A stretch of DNA of 36,096 bases, taken from Yinghuangia elevatio. GTDB taxonomy: Bacteria; Actinomycetota; Actinomycetes; Streptomycetales; Streptomycetaceae. Position 1 is the stretch's first letter. Each line of letters begins with the position of its first letter. The notes under the pieces are model-generated. The model ran no database searches and was not told the DNA's origin. It saw only the letters and a program-made list of their open reading frames with translations. The stretch spans positions 1 to 36,096 of the forward strand of contig NZ_JBEZFP010000099.1 of the NCBI RefSeq assembly GCF_040649515.1, written 5' to 3'. Made by a program: the position numbers and the translations under genes. Positions 7,125-14,562 of this stretch are shown here, in pieces.

Positions 7125-8771
7125 TCAGTCCGCGGTGTACACCACCACGCCCCGCACCACCGTGCGCACGCACACCGGCAGCGGCTCCCCCGGCGTCAGG
7201 TCCGGCAGCCCGGGCGTGCCCGAGCTCGGATCCGTCGACCACGCCGACAGCCGCGAGTCCGGGGCCTGCACCGTCAACTCGCCGGTACGCCACACCGCGT
7301 ACGTCGCCGGCGCCCCCGGCACCAGCACCCCTTCGTCGTCCCGCCCCAGTGCCCGGTGCCCGCCGCGCGTGTGCGCGTTGAACGCCGCCCGCACCGAGAT
7401 CCGCTCCCCCGCCGTGCGGTGGAACGCCGCCGCCCGCACCGTCCCCCACGGGTCCAGCGGCGTCACCGGGGAATCCGACCCGAACGCCAGCGGCACACCC
7501 GCGCGGTTCAGCGTCGCGAACGGGTTCATCCGCGCGGCGCGCTCCGCGCCCAGCCGCCGCACGTACATCCCCTCCGTGCCGCCCCACGCCGCGTCGAACC
7601 CTGGCTGCACCGACGCCACCAGGCCCAGTTCCGCGAACGCCGCCACCGCGTCCGCGCCGATCAGCTCCGCGTGCTCGACACGGTGCCGCAACGCCCGTAC
7701 GGCGCCCGCCCCGTACCGTTCCGCCGCCGCCCGCGCGCCCGCCACCACGGCGTCCACCGCCGCGTCGCCGATCGCGTGGAACCCGGCCTGCACACCCGCC
7801 TCCGTGCACGCCGCCAGATGCGCCGCGATCCGCTCCGCACCCAGGTGCGCCAGGCCCACGACCCCGGACCGGTCGGCGTACGCGGCGTGCAGGCATGCCG
7901 TGTGCGACCCGATCGACCCGTCCGCGAACAGGTCCCCGCCCAGCCCGTGCGCCCCGTGCCGCGCCGCCAACTCCCGCGCCGCATCCGCGGAATCGACCGC
8001 CTCGCCCCAGTACGCCACCACCTCCGGACCGGCCTCCTCCGCGGCCAGCTTCAGCAGCAGCGCCAGGTCGTCCGCACCCGCGATCTCCGGACCCGCGCAC
8101 TCCACGAGTGTCCCGATGCCGAGCGCCGCGGCCCGCTCGCGCGCCGCCCGCTGCGCCTCGGTGCGCCGCGCCGGGGTGAGCGCCGCGTGCGCCGCCGCGC
8201 GTACGGCGTGGTGCGCCGCACCGGTCAGCGGCCCCGCCGGGTCGTACCCGTCCAGGCCGGCCAGCCCCGGGACCGCCGCCCGCAGCGCCGACGACGCCAG
8301 CGCCGAGTGCACGTCGATCCGCGACAGGTAGGCCTGCCGCCCGCCGACCGCCCGGTCCAGCGCCGCGGTGTCCGGGATGCCGCCGCGGAAGGACGGCTCG
8401 TCCCACCCCTGGCCGAGCAGCACGTCGCCGTCGCCGAGCCGCGCCGCGAACTCCGCGATCCGGTCCAGTCCGTCCGCTCCGGCGGCGCCTTCAGCGCCGT
8501 CCGCCAAGGGGCCGCCGTCCGCGCCGGAGGGGCGCAGGTCGAGGCCGGTCAGGGCGAGCCCCGTCGCCGTCGCGTGCACGTGGGAGTCCACGAACGCCGG
8601 GGTCACCAGCGCTCCGTCGAGGTCGACGACCTCGTCGGCCGACGACACGTGCGCCTCGGCGGCGCCCTCCGCGCCGATCCACGCGACGGTGCCGTCCTCG
8701 ACGACGAGGGCGGTGGCGAAGGGGTCGGCAGGGCTGTAGACGTTGCCGTTGCGCAGCAGGATCACGGTCAT
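7125..8771 (-). CDS. Metal-dependent amidohydrolase, amidohydrolase-3 (YtcJ-like) family
   Basis: 548 residues, the usual size of the family. Metal ligands are visible in order: HVH in DSHVHATATG near residue 64, the histidine of GFHAIGDAAVD, LRHRVEHAE, and the aspartate of FGSDSPVTPLDPW. The N-terminal beta sandwich (RNGNVYSPADPFATALVVEDGTVAWIG) and its C-terminal return are both present, so the gene is complete. Members hydrolyse amide or cyclic C-N bonds; the substrate cannot be told from sequence. ATG 8771 begins MTVILLRNGNVY. A CAGACT sequence six bases before the start might be a weak -10 of a leaderless transcript. Monocistronic, convergent with the XRE-cupin gene. Confidence 0.9.
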   Translation of the reverse strand: MTVILLRNGNVYSPADPFATALVVEDGTVAWIGAEGAAEAHVSSADEVVDLDGALVTPAFVDSHVHATATGLALTGLDLRPSGADGGPLADGAEGAAGADGLDRIAEFAARLGDGDVLLGQGWDEPSFRGGIPDTAALDRAVGGRQAYLSRIDVHSALASSALRAAVPGLAGLDGYDPAGPLTGAAHHAVRAAAHAALTPARRTEAQRAARERAAALGIGTLVECAGPEIAGADDLALLLKLAAEEAGPEVVAYWGEAVDSADAARELAARHGAHGLGGDLFADGSIGSHTACLHAAYADRSGVVGLAHLGAERIAAHLAACTEAGVQAGFHAIGDAAVDAVVAGARAAAERYGAGAVRALRHRVEHAELIGADAVAAFAELGLVASVQPGFDAAWGGTEGMYVRRLGAERAARMNPFATLNRAGVPLAFGSDSPVTPLDPWGTVRAAAFHRTAGERISVRAAFNAHTRGGHRALGRDDEGVLVPGAPATYAVWRTGELTVQAPDSRLSAWSTDPSSGTPGLPDLTPGEPLPVCVRTVVRGVVVYTAD

Positions 8772-8934
8772 GGGCCCAGTCTGCCGGGTCGCCGGAACGC
8801 GGCGTGCCGGTGGTCACCCGTGCGTGCGAGACGGCGCCGGGCGCGTTCGAGCACGCGTACGAGAAGCGGCCGTTCAGGGGGTGGCGCTCCGGCGGACACC
8901 CGGCGGCCGTACCCGCGCGAACCTGCCGGCCCAC

Positions 8935-8998
8935 GGACCCACGGAGCCGCGGACCCACCGAGCCGCGGACCCACCGAGGCGCCGAGCCGCCGAGCCGC
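8935..8998. repeat. 16-bp tandem repeat, three units plus two 8-bp half units
   Basis: GGACCCACCGAGCCGC-like units at 8935-8950, 8951-8966 and 8967-8982 differ by one base each. They are followed by CGAGCCGC twice (8983-8998). They lie in the 526-bp gap 8772-9297. That gap also holds the 14-bp array at 9155; I see no gene in it. Confidence 0.8.
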
Positions 8999-9154
8999 CA
9001 CGCGAGGCAGAGGCGGGCGTAGGAGGCCGCCGCTCGCCCCGCCCGCGAGATCCGATCTCGCTTCCCGCGCCCGCGCCGCGGCCCGGTCTCGCGCACGCGC
9101 GACGCCGACTCGCGCCCCTAGGTCGAGCGTCGCCCGGTTCGCAAAGGCGACCCG

Positions 9155-9224
9155 CGAAAGAAGACGCGTGAAGGAAGACGCGTGAAGGAAGACGCGTGAA
9201 GGAAGACGCGTGAAGGAAGACGCG
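9155..9224. repeat. 14-bp tandem repeat, one variant and four perfect units
   Basis: TGAAGGAAGACGCG is repeated perfectly at 9169-9182, 9183-9196, 9197-9210 and 9211-9224, after a diverged copy at 9155-9168. The period is not a multiple of three, so this is not a peptide repeat. It ends 73 bp before the ABC permease start, in the leader or promoter region. Each unit contains GAAGGAAG, a purine run resembling a ribosome site. Confidence 0.9.
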
Positions 9225-9297
9225 CCGACCCGCGCGACCTGCGCCGGAGCCCCCGGCACCAGGGCCGCGGCGCGCCCCAGCGAGGAGGAATCCGACC

Positions 9298-10206
9298 ATG
9301 AGCAGCCCAGCCGCCGCACCCGCGTCCCCGAACGGCGCACCGGCCGCCGTCACCCCGGGCGCCGGCCTCGACGCGGACGACCCGCGCCGCCACCCGCCCG
9401 TCGCGGTGCAGGACATCGCCGGATTGTTCGCCGCCCGCGAGCGGCCCCGGCGTCCCACCCCGGTGGCCGCGTCCGCGGTGTTCGCGTGGCGGGCCGTGCT
9501 CAAGACGCGGCCGGCCACCACGCACCTGCTGGAGGTGACCGCGTTCCCGCTGATGATGACCCTGATGTTCACGTACCTCTTCGGCGGCGCGCTGGCCGGC
9601 TCCACCGACGAGTACCTGCAGTACGTCGTGCCGGGCGTCCTCGTGCAGAGCATCGTGATGACGACCATGGGCACCGGCCTCGCGCTCAACCGCGACATTG
9701 CCAACGGGGTCTTCGACCGCTTCCGTACGCTGCCGGTCTGGCGTCCCGCGGTCCTGGTCGGGATGCTCGTCGGCGACCTGCTCCGCTACCTGCTGGCCGC
9801 CACGATGATCCTCCTGACCGGCCTGGTGCTGGGCTTCCGTCCAGACGGCGGCGTGCCCGGCGTGCTGGCGGCGGTCGCGCTCGTGCTGGTGTTCGCGTTC
9901 GCGTTCTCGTGGGTGTGGACGACGCTCGGCCTGCTCATGCGCAGCGAGAAAGCCGTCGCCGGCACCGCGATGATGGTGCTGTTCCCGGCGACGTTCCTCA
10001 GCAACATCTTCGTCGAGCCCGAGACCATGCCCGGCTGGCTCCAGGCCTTCGTCGACGCCAACCCGATCGCCCACCTCGTCAGCGCGGTCCGCGACCTCGT
10101 GGCAGGCGACTTCGGCAGCCCCGAGACCGGCTGGACACTGCTGTACGCGGCCGGCTTCGTCGCCGTCTTCGGCACCCTCAGCATGCGGCTGTACAACCGC
10201 GGCTGA
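9298..10206 (+). CDS. ABC-2 type transporter permease (DrrB-like), no adjacent ATPase
   Basis: 302 residues: an Ala/Pro-rich cytoplasmic N terminus of ~60, then six membrane segments, including VTAFPLMMTLMFTYLFGGAL, LVLVFAFAFSWVWTTLGLL and GTAMMVLFPATFLSNIFV. The loop ALNRDIANGVFDRFRTLPVW and the end region ANPIAHLVSAVRDLVAG are typical of daunorubicin-resistance DrrB-type exporters. AGGAGG at 9283-9288 lies nine bases before ATG 9298. These permeases nearly always follow a DrrA ATP-binding gene; here the upstream 526 bp hold only repeats. An ATPase encoded elsewhere must power it, or the gene is an orphan. Confidence 0.88.
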   Translation: MSSPAAAPASPNGAPAAVTPGAGLDADDPRRHPPVAVQDIAGLFAARERPRRPTPVAASAVFAWRAVLKTRPATTHLLEVTAFPLMMTLMFTYLFGGALAGSTDEYLQYVVPGVLVQSIVMTTMGTGLALNRDIANGVFDRFRTLPVWRPAVLVGMLVGDLLRYLLAATMILLTGLVLGFRPDGGVPGVLAAVALVLVFAFAFSWVWTTLGLLMRSEKAVAGTAMMVLFPATFLSNIFVEPETMPGWLQAFVDANPIAHLVSAVRDLVAGDFGSPETGWTLLYAAGFVAVFGTLSMRLYNRG

Positions 10207-10329
10207 GCCCGCGCCCGCCCGCCCCGCCGCGGCGCCGCCGCGACCCGCCACCGCGCTCCCCACGGCCGCCCCCACCGTCGCGTCCGAAAACCGCCAGTCA
10301 CCACGGGCGGGGGGACGCATCATGGAGGG

Positions 10330-11856
10330 GTGCCCGAGACCTTCACCGCCCGCTACCAGGCCATCAGCAGCCGCGACGCCCGCTTCGACGGCAGCTTCTA
10401 CACGGCCGTGTCCAGCACCGGCATCTACTGCCGTCCCAGCTGCCCGGCCCGCACGCCCAAGCCCGAGAACGTCTCCTTCTTCACCACCGCGGCCGCCGCA
10501 CAGGCCGCCGGGTTCCGCGCCTGCAAGCGCTGCCGGCCCGAGGCCAGCCCCGGATCGCCCGACTGGGACATCCGCGCCGACCTCGTCGGCCGCGCGCTGC
10601 GCCTGATCGCGGACGGCGTCGTCGACGAGGGCGGCGTCGGCACCCTGGCCCGCCGCCTCGCCGTGTCCGAGCGCCACCTGCACCGGCAGATGGTCGGCGA
10701 GGTCGGCACCGGCCCGCTGGCTCTCGCGAGGATGCGCCGCGCGCAGACCGCCCGCATGCTCATCGAGGCCACCGACCTGCCGATCACCCAGATCGCGTTC
10801 GCCGCCGGCTACTCCAGCGTGCGGCAGTTCAACGACTCGATGGCGGAGGCGTTCGGCTGCGCGCCCACCGAACTGCGCCGCCGACACCGCCCCGCGGGGC
10901 CTGGTGCCGACGGCGAGGGCGACATAGTCCTCCGGCTCCAGCACCGCCGGCCCTTCTCCCACGACCCGCTGCTCGACTTCCTCGCCGACCGCGCGATCGG
11001 CGGCGTGGAAGAGGTCGTCACCAACGACCGCGGCCGCGAGGGTGCGGGCGACGGCGGCGCGGGCGCGCGTTCGTACCGGCGCAGTCTGCGCCTGCCGCGA
11101 CGCACCGGCATCATGACCGTCACTCCGCACCCCGACGCCGGGTACGCGACACTCCGCCTGCGCCTGGAGGACCTGCGCGACCTGACCGCCGCCGTGCAGC
11201 GCACCCGCCGGCTGTTCGACCTGGACGCCGACCCGCAGGGCGTCGACGACGTCCTCGGCGCCGACCCGCTGATCGGCCCGCTGGTCGCCAAGAACCCCGG
11301 GCTGCGCGTGCCCGGCCATGTGGACGGCTTCGAACTCGCGGTCCGCGCGGTCCTCGGCCAGCAGGTGACGGTGAAGGGCGCGCGGACGCTCGCCGAACGC
11401 CTCGTCCGCAAGCTCGGCTGCCCGCTCGCCGCCCCCGACGGCACCCTCACCCACATGTTCCCCAGCGCCGAACAGGTCGCCGGCGACGACCTCTCGGGCA
11501 TCGGCCTCACCGGCTCCCGCACCCGCGCGCTGCGCGCCCTCGCGTCGGCGGTCGCGGACGGCGGCGTCGTCCTGGACCCGGGCGCCGACCGCGCCGACAC
11601 CGAGCGCGCGCTCCTCGCGCTGCCGGGCATCGGGCCGTGGACTGCCTCGTACATCGCGATGCGCGCGCTCGGCGACCCCGACGCGATCCCGCTCACCGAC
11701 CTGGGGGTCCGCCACGCCCTGCGCGACCTCGGCGCCGACGACACTGCGGCGGCGGTCGCCGAGCGCGCCGAGGGCTGGCGGCCGTGGCGCGCGTACGCAG
11801 CCATGCACCTGTGGACGCACCTGTCCGGCACGGACGGCGGCCCGTCCGGCGGCTGA
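10330..11856 (+). CDS. alkA: Ada-type zinc domain/AraC HTH fused to AlkA DNA-3-methyladenine glycosylase
   Basis: 508 residues in three parts. Residues 1-75 are the Ada zinc domain with cysteines C34, C38, C65 and C68 (YCRPSCPA, CKRC); in Ada one of these accepts methyl groups from phosphotriesters. Residues 80-200 form an AraC-type HTH (TLARRLAVSERHLHRQM, FAAGYSSVRQFNDSM). The rest is AlkA: a helix-hairpin-helix LLALPGIGPWTASYIAMRAL, and the catalytic aspartate near 457 in PLTDLGV. The Ada O6-methylguanine transferase domain (PCHR) is absent. The protein should sense alkylation, regulate, and excise alkylated bases. GTG 10330 directly follows GGAGGG, closer than usual, so the exact start is less certain. 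Confidence 0.93.
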   Translation: MPETFTARYQAISSRDARFDGSFYTAVSSTGIYCRPSCPARTPKPENVSFFTTAAAAQAAGFRACKRCRPEASPGSPDWDIRADLVGRALRLIADGVVDEGGVGTLARRLAVSERHLHRQMVGEVGTGPLALARMRRAQTARMLIEATDLPITQIAFAAGYSSVRQFNDSMAEAFGCAPTELRRRHRPAGPGADGEGDIVLRLQHRRPFSHDPLLDFLADRAIGGVEEVVTNDRGREGAGDGGAGARSYRRSLRLPRRTGIMTVTPHPDAGYATLRLRLEDLRDLTAAVQRTRRLFDLDADPQGVDDVLGADPLIGPLVAKNPGLRVPGHVDGFELAVRAVLGQQVTVKGARTLAERLVRKLGCPLAAPDGTLTHMFPSAEQVAGDDLSGIGLTGSRTRALRALASAVADGGVVLDPGADRADTERALLALPGIGPWTASYIAMRALGDPDAIPLTDLGVRHALRDLGADDTAAAVAERAEGWRPWRAYAAMHLWTHLSGTDGGPSGG

Positions 11857-11897
11857 CCCCTGAGGCAGCGCGACCTGTCCCCAGCCGGCCCGCCACA

Positions 11898-11942
11898 CCT
11901 GACGTGCGCCGTCCTGACGTGCCCTGTCCTGACGTTCCCTGT
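11898..11942. repeat. 15-bp tandem repeat, three units
   Basis: CCTGACGTGCCCTGT-like units at 11898-11912, 11913-11927 and 11928-11942 differ at one or two bases. They lie between the convergent stops of the alkA fusion and the HxlR gene. Confidence 0.8.
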
Positions 11943-11968
11943 CCGACCCAGCCCCATCTGACCGGCCG

Positions 11969-12448
11969 TCAGCCTGCCGCGTGCTCGCGGTCGTTCAGGT
12001 ACGCCTCCCGCGCCGCGAGCAGCGCGGGCAGGTTCGCGGCCGCCCACTCGCGGCACGCCTGGATCGGGCCCAGCAGGGTGCGGCCGAGGTCGGTGAGCGC
12101 GTACTCGACGCGCGGCGGCGACTCGTTGTACGCGGTGCGCGTCACCATGCCGTCGCGCTCCAGCGCGCGCAGCGTCTCGGTGAGCACCTTCGGGGTGATC
12201 CCGCGCAGCGGCACCTTCAGCTCGGAGAACCGGCGCGGTCCGTCGGCCAGGCAGACGACGACCATGCCGGCCCACTTCTCGCCGATCCGGATCGGCACCG
12301 CGCTCTGCGGGCATGCCGGGTCGAAGAAGTCGCCGGTGAGCGGCGCGCGTGCCGGGGACGCCGGCTCCGTCGCTGCCGGAATCGGCGTCGGGGTCGGCGC
12401 CGGGGTCGGGGACGGCTGCTTCGGGGTCGGTTCCGCGCGGTTCGGCAT
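11969..12448 (-). CDS. HxlR-family winged-helix regulator
   Basis: 159 residues. After a Pro/Thr-rich N terminus (TPKQPSPTPAPTPTP) of about 40 residues comes the HxlR core: IGEKWAGMVVVCLADGPRRFSELK, ITPKVLTETLRALERDGMVTR and YALTDLGRTLLGPI. The HxlR signature cysteine is present near residue 46 (DPACPQSAVPI). Members often sense reactive aldehydes, quinones or oxidants and repress a neighbouring oxidoreductase. Here that is the divergent NmrA-like gene. ATG 12448 is preceded by TAGCGT-N7, which predicts a leaderless transcript. The frame stays open upstream to 13243, but that part is the antisense of the next gene. Confidence 0.9.
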   Translation of the reverse strand: MPNRAEPTPKQPSPTPAPTPTPIPAATEPASPARAPLTGDFFDPACPQSAVPIRIGEKWAGMVVVCLADGPRRFSELKVPLRGITPKVLTETLRALERDGMVTRTAYNESPPRVEYALTDLGRTLLGPIQACREWAAANLPALLAAREAYLNDREHAAG

Positions 12449-12556
12449 GCGTCCGACGCTAGTCCGGTTTCGTTGAAGTAACCAGTATCCGATCCATACC
12501 GTTGCAGGCAGCGGCGGGGATCGGCCCCGCCGCGCAGACCAGGGCGGAGCTGTGTC
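12449..12556. promoter_or_regulatory. Divergent promoter of HxlR and NmrA-like genes
   Basis: On the minus strand TAGCGT (12461-12456) is seven bases from the HxlR ATG. GTAT-N7-ATAC at 12485-12499 is a short inverted repeat between the two starts, and GGTT-N10-AACC overlaps the HxlR promoter. The arms are only 4 bp, so the operator call is weak. Confidence 0.35.
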
Positions 12557-13270
12557 ATGAGCGGAATCCACGAGACGGGCACGGGCGGCGAGGACAGCGG
12601 GAGCAGCGGGGGCGGGGTCCGCATCGCGGTGTTCGGCGCGGGCGGCCGGGCCGGGCGGGCCGTGCTCGCCGAGGCGGTGGCACGCGGGTACGCGGTCACC
12701 GCGGTCGTCCGCGACCCCGCCCGCCACGCGGACCTGGCCGGGCGGGCGAACGTGTCCGTGGTGGCCGGCGACGTCACCGACCCGGCCGACGTCGCCCGCG
12801 CCGCGGCCGGGCACACGGCGGCGGTGAGCGCGGTCTACACCCCGGACACCGGTTCGCGCGCGTTCTACGGCGCGGCGTCCGCCGCCCTCGTCGAGGGCCT
12901 GGCGAAGGCCGGTGTCACGCGGCTGGTCCACGTGGGGATCGCGACGACCGTCGAAACAGCGCCGGGCGTACGCATCATGGACGCGCCGGAATTCCCGGAG
13001 GAGTGGCTGGAGTTCGCGCGTGGGCACGCCGACGCGGCCGACACGTTCGCGGCGGCCGGGAACGGCCTGGACTGGCTCGTGGTGTGCCCGCCGATGGTGC
13101 TGGACGAGGCGGGGCGCGCGGGCGCGTACCGCATCGGGACCGCGCGGCCGGTGCACGCGGCGGAGGTGGACGTCCAGGGGCACATCTCGTACGCGGACCT
13201 CGGCCTCGCCGTCGTGGAGGAGATCGCCCGCCCGCGTCACCACCGCACGGTCGTCGCGGTCTCCGACTGA
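12557..13270 (+). CDS. NAD(P)-binding oxidoreductase, NmrA/atypical SDR type
   Basis: 237 residues. After a Gly/Ser-rich start the Rossmann fold begins with VRIAVFGAGGRAGRAVL, a GxGGxxGR dinucleotide motif. VTAVVRDPARH follows, then the acidic turn VVAGDVTDPADVA. No YxxxK catalytic pair is evident, which is normal for NmrA-like sensors and quinone reductases. GGAG at 12546-12549 stands seven bases before ATG 12557. The divergent HxlR regulator suggests redox- or electrophile-induced expression. Confidence 0.87.
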   Translation: MSGIHETGTGGEDSGSSGGGVRIAVFGAGGRAGRAVLAEAVARGYAVTAVVRDPARHADLAGRANVSVVAGDVTDPADVARAAAGHTAAVSAVYTPDTGSRAFYGAASAALVEGLAKAGVTRLVHVGIATTVETAPGVRIMDAPEFPEEWLEFARGHADAADTFAAAGNGLDWLVVCPPMVLDEAGRAGAYRIGTARPVHAAEVDVQGHISYADLGLAVVEEIARPRHHRTVVAVSD

Positions 13271-13286
13271 CGAAGCCAGGGCCGTT

Positions 13287-13322
13287 CGGCCAGTGCGGCC
13301 AGAGCGGGCAGTGCGGCCTGGT
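13287..13322. repeat. 9-bp tandem repeat, about four units
   Basis: CGGCCAGTG, CGGCCAGAG, CGGGCAGTG and CGGCCTGGT follow each other in the 51-bp gap between the convergent NmrA-like and lipoprotein stops. The units are degenerate. Confidence 0.6.
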
Positions 13323-13774
13323 CAGCCGGCTCCGCCGAGGTCGACGCTGCCTTCGTCCACGCCGCACACGTACCAGGTGCCGTTCTCCCGGTGCAGGTCC
13401 AGGACGTAGGAGGTGGGTGCGCCGTCGCGGCCGGTCACGCTCACGTTGATGTCGGCGCTGTCGCCGCTCTCGACGGAGCCGGTGAGCGCGAAGCCGAATC
13501 CGGCGCCTTCGTCGGCGAGCGCGTCGTGGGCGCTGTCGTTGCGCCGGCCGCCGCAGTCGCCGTAGTAGGCGGTCGGCGGGGCGCCCTCGGCGACCGTACG
13601 CAGGTAGTCGCGTGCGCGGTCGTGCACGGCGCTGTCCAAGATGTCGTCCTTGGCGCACGACACGCACGCCGCCAGGCACGCCGCGCCCAATAGTGCCGCC
13701 ACCGGCCCGGTCGGCCGCGCCGCGGCCCGAAGTCCGTTGCGCCCGGCCGCCGTTCGCCCACCCCTGCTCCGCAT
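13322..13774 (-). CDS. Small secreted lipoprotein, unknown function
   Basis: 150 residues. The N terminus is Arg-rich followed by a hydrophobic run and a lipobox ending in LAAC (Cys37), so export and lipid anchoring are likely. The mature part has DRARDYLRTVAEG, a cysteine in YYGDCGG and another in TWYVCGVDEGSV. These could form a disulfide in a small NTF2-like or DUF-type fold seen in actinomycete lipoproteins. I do not recognise a named family. ATG 13774 is the start that gives a proper signal peptide; there is no clear ribosome site. Confidence 0.75.
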   Translation of the reverse strand: MRSRGGRTAAGRNGLRAAARPTGPVAALLGAACLAACVSCAKDDILDSAVHDRARDYLRTVAEGAPPTAYYGDCGGRRNDSAHDALADEGAGFGFALTGSVESGDSADINVSVTGRDGAPTSYVLDLHRENGTWYVCGVDEGSVDLGGAG

Positions 13775-13939
13775 CACGGACCCCCACCCGCTCGTACGAC
13801 CTGCGGATCGTAGCGCGCTCCCGTACCCGGTGGTGGCGAGCTGCCATGCTCCACCGTGTCGGACCGCCGCGGCGGCGCCGGCGCACACCGGGCGGCACCT
13901 TGGGCACACCCCCGATACCGGGGCGGCGGGAGGCGGAGC

Positions 13940-14434
13940 GTGGACGGGCTGAGAGTGGCGTCGTTGATCCTGGCGACGATGACGACGGGCATGATGGCGG
14001 GTGTTTTCGGGATCTACGCGAACGCGATCATGCCGGGGCTGGCGAAGACCGACGACCGGACGTTCGTCGGGGCGTTCCAGGCGATGGACCGCGCCATCAT
14101 CAACCCGGTGTTCCTCGGCGGCGGGTTCGTGGGCGCCCTGCTGACCACGCTGCTGGCGGGGCTGCTGCACCTGGGCGAGGACGCGCTGCCGTGGATCGCG
14201 GCGGCCTTCGTGCTCTATCTGGCGACCGTGGTGATCACCGGCGGTGTGAACGTGCCCCGGAACGACGCGCTCAAGGCGGCCGGCGACCCCGACGCGATCG
14301 ACACCGCGGCCGCGCGCGCCGCGTTCGACGAGCACCGCTGGCGCGCCTTCAACCTGGTGCGGGTGGTGCTGAACACGGCCGCGTTCGGGCTGCTCGCGTA
14401 CGCGCTCGTGGTGACCGGCAGGTCCGGCGCCTGA
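13940..14434 (+). CDS. DUF1772 (anthrone oxygenase-like) membrane protein
   Basis: About 164 residues with four membrane segments: VASLILATMTTGMMAGVFGIYANAI, a second near FLGGGFVGALLTTLLAG, LPWIAAAFVLYLATVVITGG, and a last one at AFGLLAYALVV. The motif GVNVPRNDALKA before the last segment, and RWRAFNLVRVVLNT, are typical of DUF1772. GTG 13940 has GGGAGG and GGAG just upstream; the frame extends to 13856 but that part looks like leader. A second, more distant DUF1772 gene lies at 29397. Confidence 0.85.
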   Translation: MDGLRVASLILATMTTGMMAGVFGIYANAIMPGLAKTDDRTFVGAFQAMDRAIINPVFLGGGFVGALLTTLLAGLLHLGEDALPWIAAAFVLYLATVVITGGVNVPRNDALKAAGDPDAIDTAAARAAFDEHRWRAFNLVRVVLNTAAFGLLAYALVVTGRSGA

Positions 14435-14467
14435 GCGCCCTGGGGCCGGCCCTCTGGTCTTTCGGAG

Positions 14468-14509
14468 CTGATCTACAGGGCCTGATCTACAGGGCCTGAT
14501 CGACTAGGC
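14468..14509. repeat. 14-bp tandem repeat, two perfect units and one variant
   Basis: CTGATCTACAGGGC occurs at 14468-14481 and 14482-14495, with a diverged third copy at 14496-14509. It lies 34 bp after the DUF1772 stop, between convergent genes. Confidence 0.85.
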
Positions 14510-14562
14510 GCGGTCCGCGGGCCGGTTCCGCAGAGCCGATTCCGCGGGGCGGCGGCGCCGGG

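Noticed and set aside
6402..9185. A 927-residue plus-strand reading frame
   Set aside because: It runs in another frame over the XRE-cupin gene and antisense to the amidohydrolase, with Arg/Pro/Ala-rich composition typical of shadow frames in GC-rich DNA.
9155..9224. Possible CRISPR array
   Set aside because: Units are 14 bp and directly adjacent with no spacers, and no cas gene is present.
9118..11898. A 926-residue minus-strand reading frame with repeated SSFTRLPSRVFLHA peptides
   Set aside because: It is antisense to the ABC permease and the Ada-AlkA gene. The peptide repeat is only the 14-bp DNA array read in shifting frames.
12449..13243. N-terminal extension of the HxlR frame to 424 residues
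   Set aside because: The extra part is antisense to the NmrA-like gene, and the HxlR domain is complete from ATG 12448.
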